Positions 4,792 to 5,699 of a stretch of 5,699 nt of DNA are shown piece by piece. Made by a program: the position numbers and the translations under genes. The notes beneath the pieces were generated by a model. The model saw only the letters and a list, made by a program, of their open reading frames with translations. It searched no databases and was not told the DNA's origin. The DNA comes from Ruminococcaceae bacterium UBA1691 (GTDB lineage: Bacteria; Bacillota; Clostridia; Oscillospirales; Acutalibacteraceae), in contig DCJV01000022.1 of assembly GCA_002320555.1 (NCBI GenBank), forward strand, positions 1 to 5,699, read 5' to 3'. The number at the start of each line of letters is the position of its first letter. The first letter of the stretch is position 1.

Positions 4792-4820
4792 TTGACAGCG
4801 GCGAAATAGAATCATAAAAA
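4792..4820 (+). promoter_or_regulatory. Possible promoter of the secreted-protein gene
   Basis: A perfect TTGACA (4792-4797) is followed, after 17 nt, by TAAAAA (4815-4820), a poor -10. CATAAA (4813-4818) is the other option, at a short spacing. If used, it would give a leader of about 260 nt before the GTG at 5089. The -35 is strong and the -10 doubtful. Confidence 0.35.
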
Positions 4821-4869
4821 CAGCGAGAGTGGGATTAAAAATGCAAAACAGTTTCCCAAGGAGGGAAAA

Positions 4870-4947
4870 ATGCAAGAACATATGCCCCACATTGCTTCCG
4901 AAGAGGCCCCAGACCGGCAGGTGGAGGAATGGAAAACGCCTGCCTGA
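4870..4947 (+). CDS. Possible 25-aa leader ORF
   Basis: The ATG at 4870 is preceded by a full AAGGAGG (4858-4864) 5 nt away and reads 25 codons (MQEHMPHIASEEAPDRQVEE and five more) to TGA. It overlaps the next small ORF in another frame. The RBS is among the best in the window, which suggests that it may be translated, but the peptide resembles nothing I know and may be only a leader or the 5' piece of a frameshifted gene. Confidence 0.28.
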   Translation: MQEHMPHIASEEAPDRQVEEWKTPA

Positions 4948-5084
4948 TTGCCGTGGTGAACGGGAAAATCCCGGTGGCCACACACAGGCCTGCCCGCCGT
5001 CCGGAAAAGCAGGGCGGCGGTGGAAGATCACCTATCCATCCTGAGAAAAAATGGCCTCATGAGGGCCAGAAGAAGGGAGCTTAA
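4929..5084 (+). CDS. Possible 51-aa small protein just upstream of the secreted protein
   Basis: The ATG at 4929 follows GGTGGAGGA directly (too close for an ideal SD) and reads 51 codons to TAA. It starts MENACLIAVVNGKIPVATH and turns into a Lys/Arg/Pro/Gly-rich tail. It ends 4 nt before the GTG of the secreted protein, whose RBS lies inside its last codons, so translational coupling is possible. A single frameshift near 4930 would fuse it to the 25-aa ORF. No domain, membrane segment or signal peptide is seen. Chance coding in a GC-rich leader is the main alternative. Confidence 0.28.
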   Translation: MENACLIAVVNGKIPVATHRPARRPEKQGGGGRSPIHPEKKWPHEGQKKGA

Positions 5085-5088
5085 CCAC

Positions 5089-5699
5089 GTGAAAAAGTCG
5101 AAAAAACTGCTCAGCGTACTCCTGGCAATCACCCTGATCTTCGGATCGATTTCTGTGGGTGTCAGCGCGGCATATGCGCCGTATCTGAATGATGCGCTGG
5201 TAGATGGCGACAATTACAACACCATCGACCAGGTCACCCTGACCGAAGCGCAGCAGGCCTCTCTGCTGCTCGACAAAGTCGACCGCGCGCTGGCGGATGC
5301 TGCGATTTCCATCGACATCCCGCTGATCGGCACGCTGAATATGACTTCTGTCGACAATGCGCTCAACTCCATCTACAACGTCACAGGGAACTGGCTGTTT
5401 GGCTCCGCCACAGTCGGCGATCTGGTCGTGCTGGAGACCTATCGCGCTGATATCGCGTCTGTCCGCCGCACCACGGCTGACAAGACCGATGCCGACGTGC
5501 TCGCATCCGTCGTGACCTATCTTGGCCACTGCGCTGATACACTGTCCAAGATCATCGACGGTACGTTCAACTGGAAGATCGTTAAGGGCTTCCTGCCCGC
5601 GGAAATCCGTCTGCTTCTAGATGACATCCCCGGTTATCTCAAGGAGATGCTCTGGAATCTCATCCATCCGACGACGACGGAGCCGATGCCCGCAGGCAC
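5089..5699 (+). CDS. Secreted or surface protein of unknown family, 3' end beyond the window
   Basis: The first 203 codons of an exported protein; function not recognised. GTG at 5089 has AAGGGAG (5073-5079) 9 nt upstream and opens a textbook Gram-positive signal peptide: KKSKK (residues 2-6), the hydrophobic core LLSVLLAITLIF (7-18), and cleavage likely after VSA (residue 27) or AYA (30). The mature part is soluble, Asp/Leu/Ala-rich and probably helical. One segment (about 95-130) reads TSVDNALNSIYNVTGNWLFG, and LPAEIRLLLDDIPGYLKEML comes later. At residues 194-203 it reads HPTTTEPMPA, a Thr/Pro-rich run typical of a linker before another domain or a wall-spanning segment. No catalytic motif, SLH, dockerin or LPXTG sequence is visible in this part. 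It may be preceded by small leader ORFs and lies downstream of the putative RNA locus, but any link is unproven. Confidence 0.85.
   Translation, partial: MKKSKKLLSVLLAITLIFGSISVGVSAAYAPYLNDALVDGDNYNTIDQVTLTEAQQASLLLDKVDRALADAAISIDIPLIGTLNMTSVDNALNSIYNVTGNWLFGSATVGDLVVLETYRADIASVRRTTADKTDADVLASVVTYLGHCADTLSKIIDGTFNWKIVKGFLPAEIRLLLDDIPGYLKEMLWNLIHPTTTEPMPAG

Noticed and set aside
4588..5031. 147-codon minus-strand frame
   Set aside because: No RBS, biased composition, and it includes the 17-bp repeat and promoter-like sequence; no family resemblance.
4829..5044. 71-codon plus-strand frame beginning at a GTG
   Set aside because: No RBS before the GTG at 4829 or the ATG at 4841, and a Cys/Arg/Pro-rich composition; the overlapping small ORFs have better start signals.

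Overview
The window looks like chromosomal DNA of a Gram-positive anaerobe of the Clostridia, most plausibly a gut Oscillospiraceae/Ruminococcaceae relative. This is inferred from AGGAGG-type ribosome binding sites 8-9 nt before the starts, SigA-type promoters with 17-nt spacers, a Lys-rich Gram-positive signal peptide, fairly GC-rich genes and AT-rich spacers. Taxonomy cannot be fixed from the sequence alone.

Layout: (1) 1-371, minus strand: the remains of an unrecognised protein gene, broken by a frameshift and an in-frame TGA and running off the left edge. (2) 441-1999, plus: a clear SigA promoter and a leaderless cytoplasmic family-20 glycoside hydrolase (beta-N-acetylhexosaminidase type). 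(3) 2000-2341: a 342-bp spacer with a weak hairpin, an 11-bp direct repeat 32 bp apart and a second good promoter. (4) 2342-3319, plus: galT, galactose-1-phosphate uridylyltransferase, followed by a hairpin-rich 3' UTR and two tandem intrinsic terminators (3439-3519). (5) 3520-5088: about 1.57 kb without a convincing large gene. It holds a TTGTAACA-type repeat cluster, a near-consensus promoter (TTGACA-17-TATATT) and then about 500-730 nt with no believable ORF but dense, mutually compatible RNA helices. I interpret this as a large structured non-coding RNA. It is followed by a 17-bp direct repeat pair and a possible leader with small ORFs. (6) 5089-5699, plus: the first 203 codons of a secreted or surface protein of unknown family, cut by the right edge.

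How the parts fit: the GH20 enzyme can release N-acetylhexosamine (and the residual sugar) inside the cell from imported oligosaccharides, and GalT feeds galactose-1-phosphate into UDP-sugar metabolism. The pair therefore suggests intracellular use of host-glycan or milk-type amino-sugar/galactose oligosaccharides. Each has its own promoter, so they are neighbours rather than a tight operon. The terminator pair insulates them from the putative RNA locus and the secreted-protein gene, whose mutual relationship is unknown. The RNA locus is the most interesting content. I cannot assign it to a known class by eye; the large bacterial RNA families (OLE, ROOL, GOLLD, raiA and similar) need covariance-model searches.
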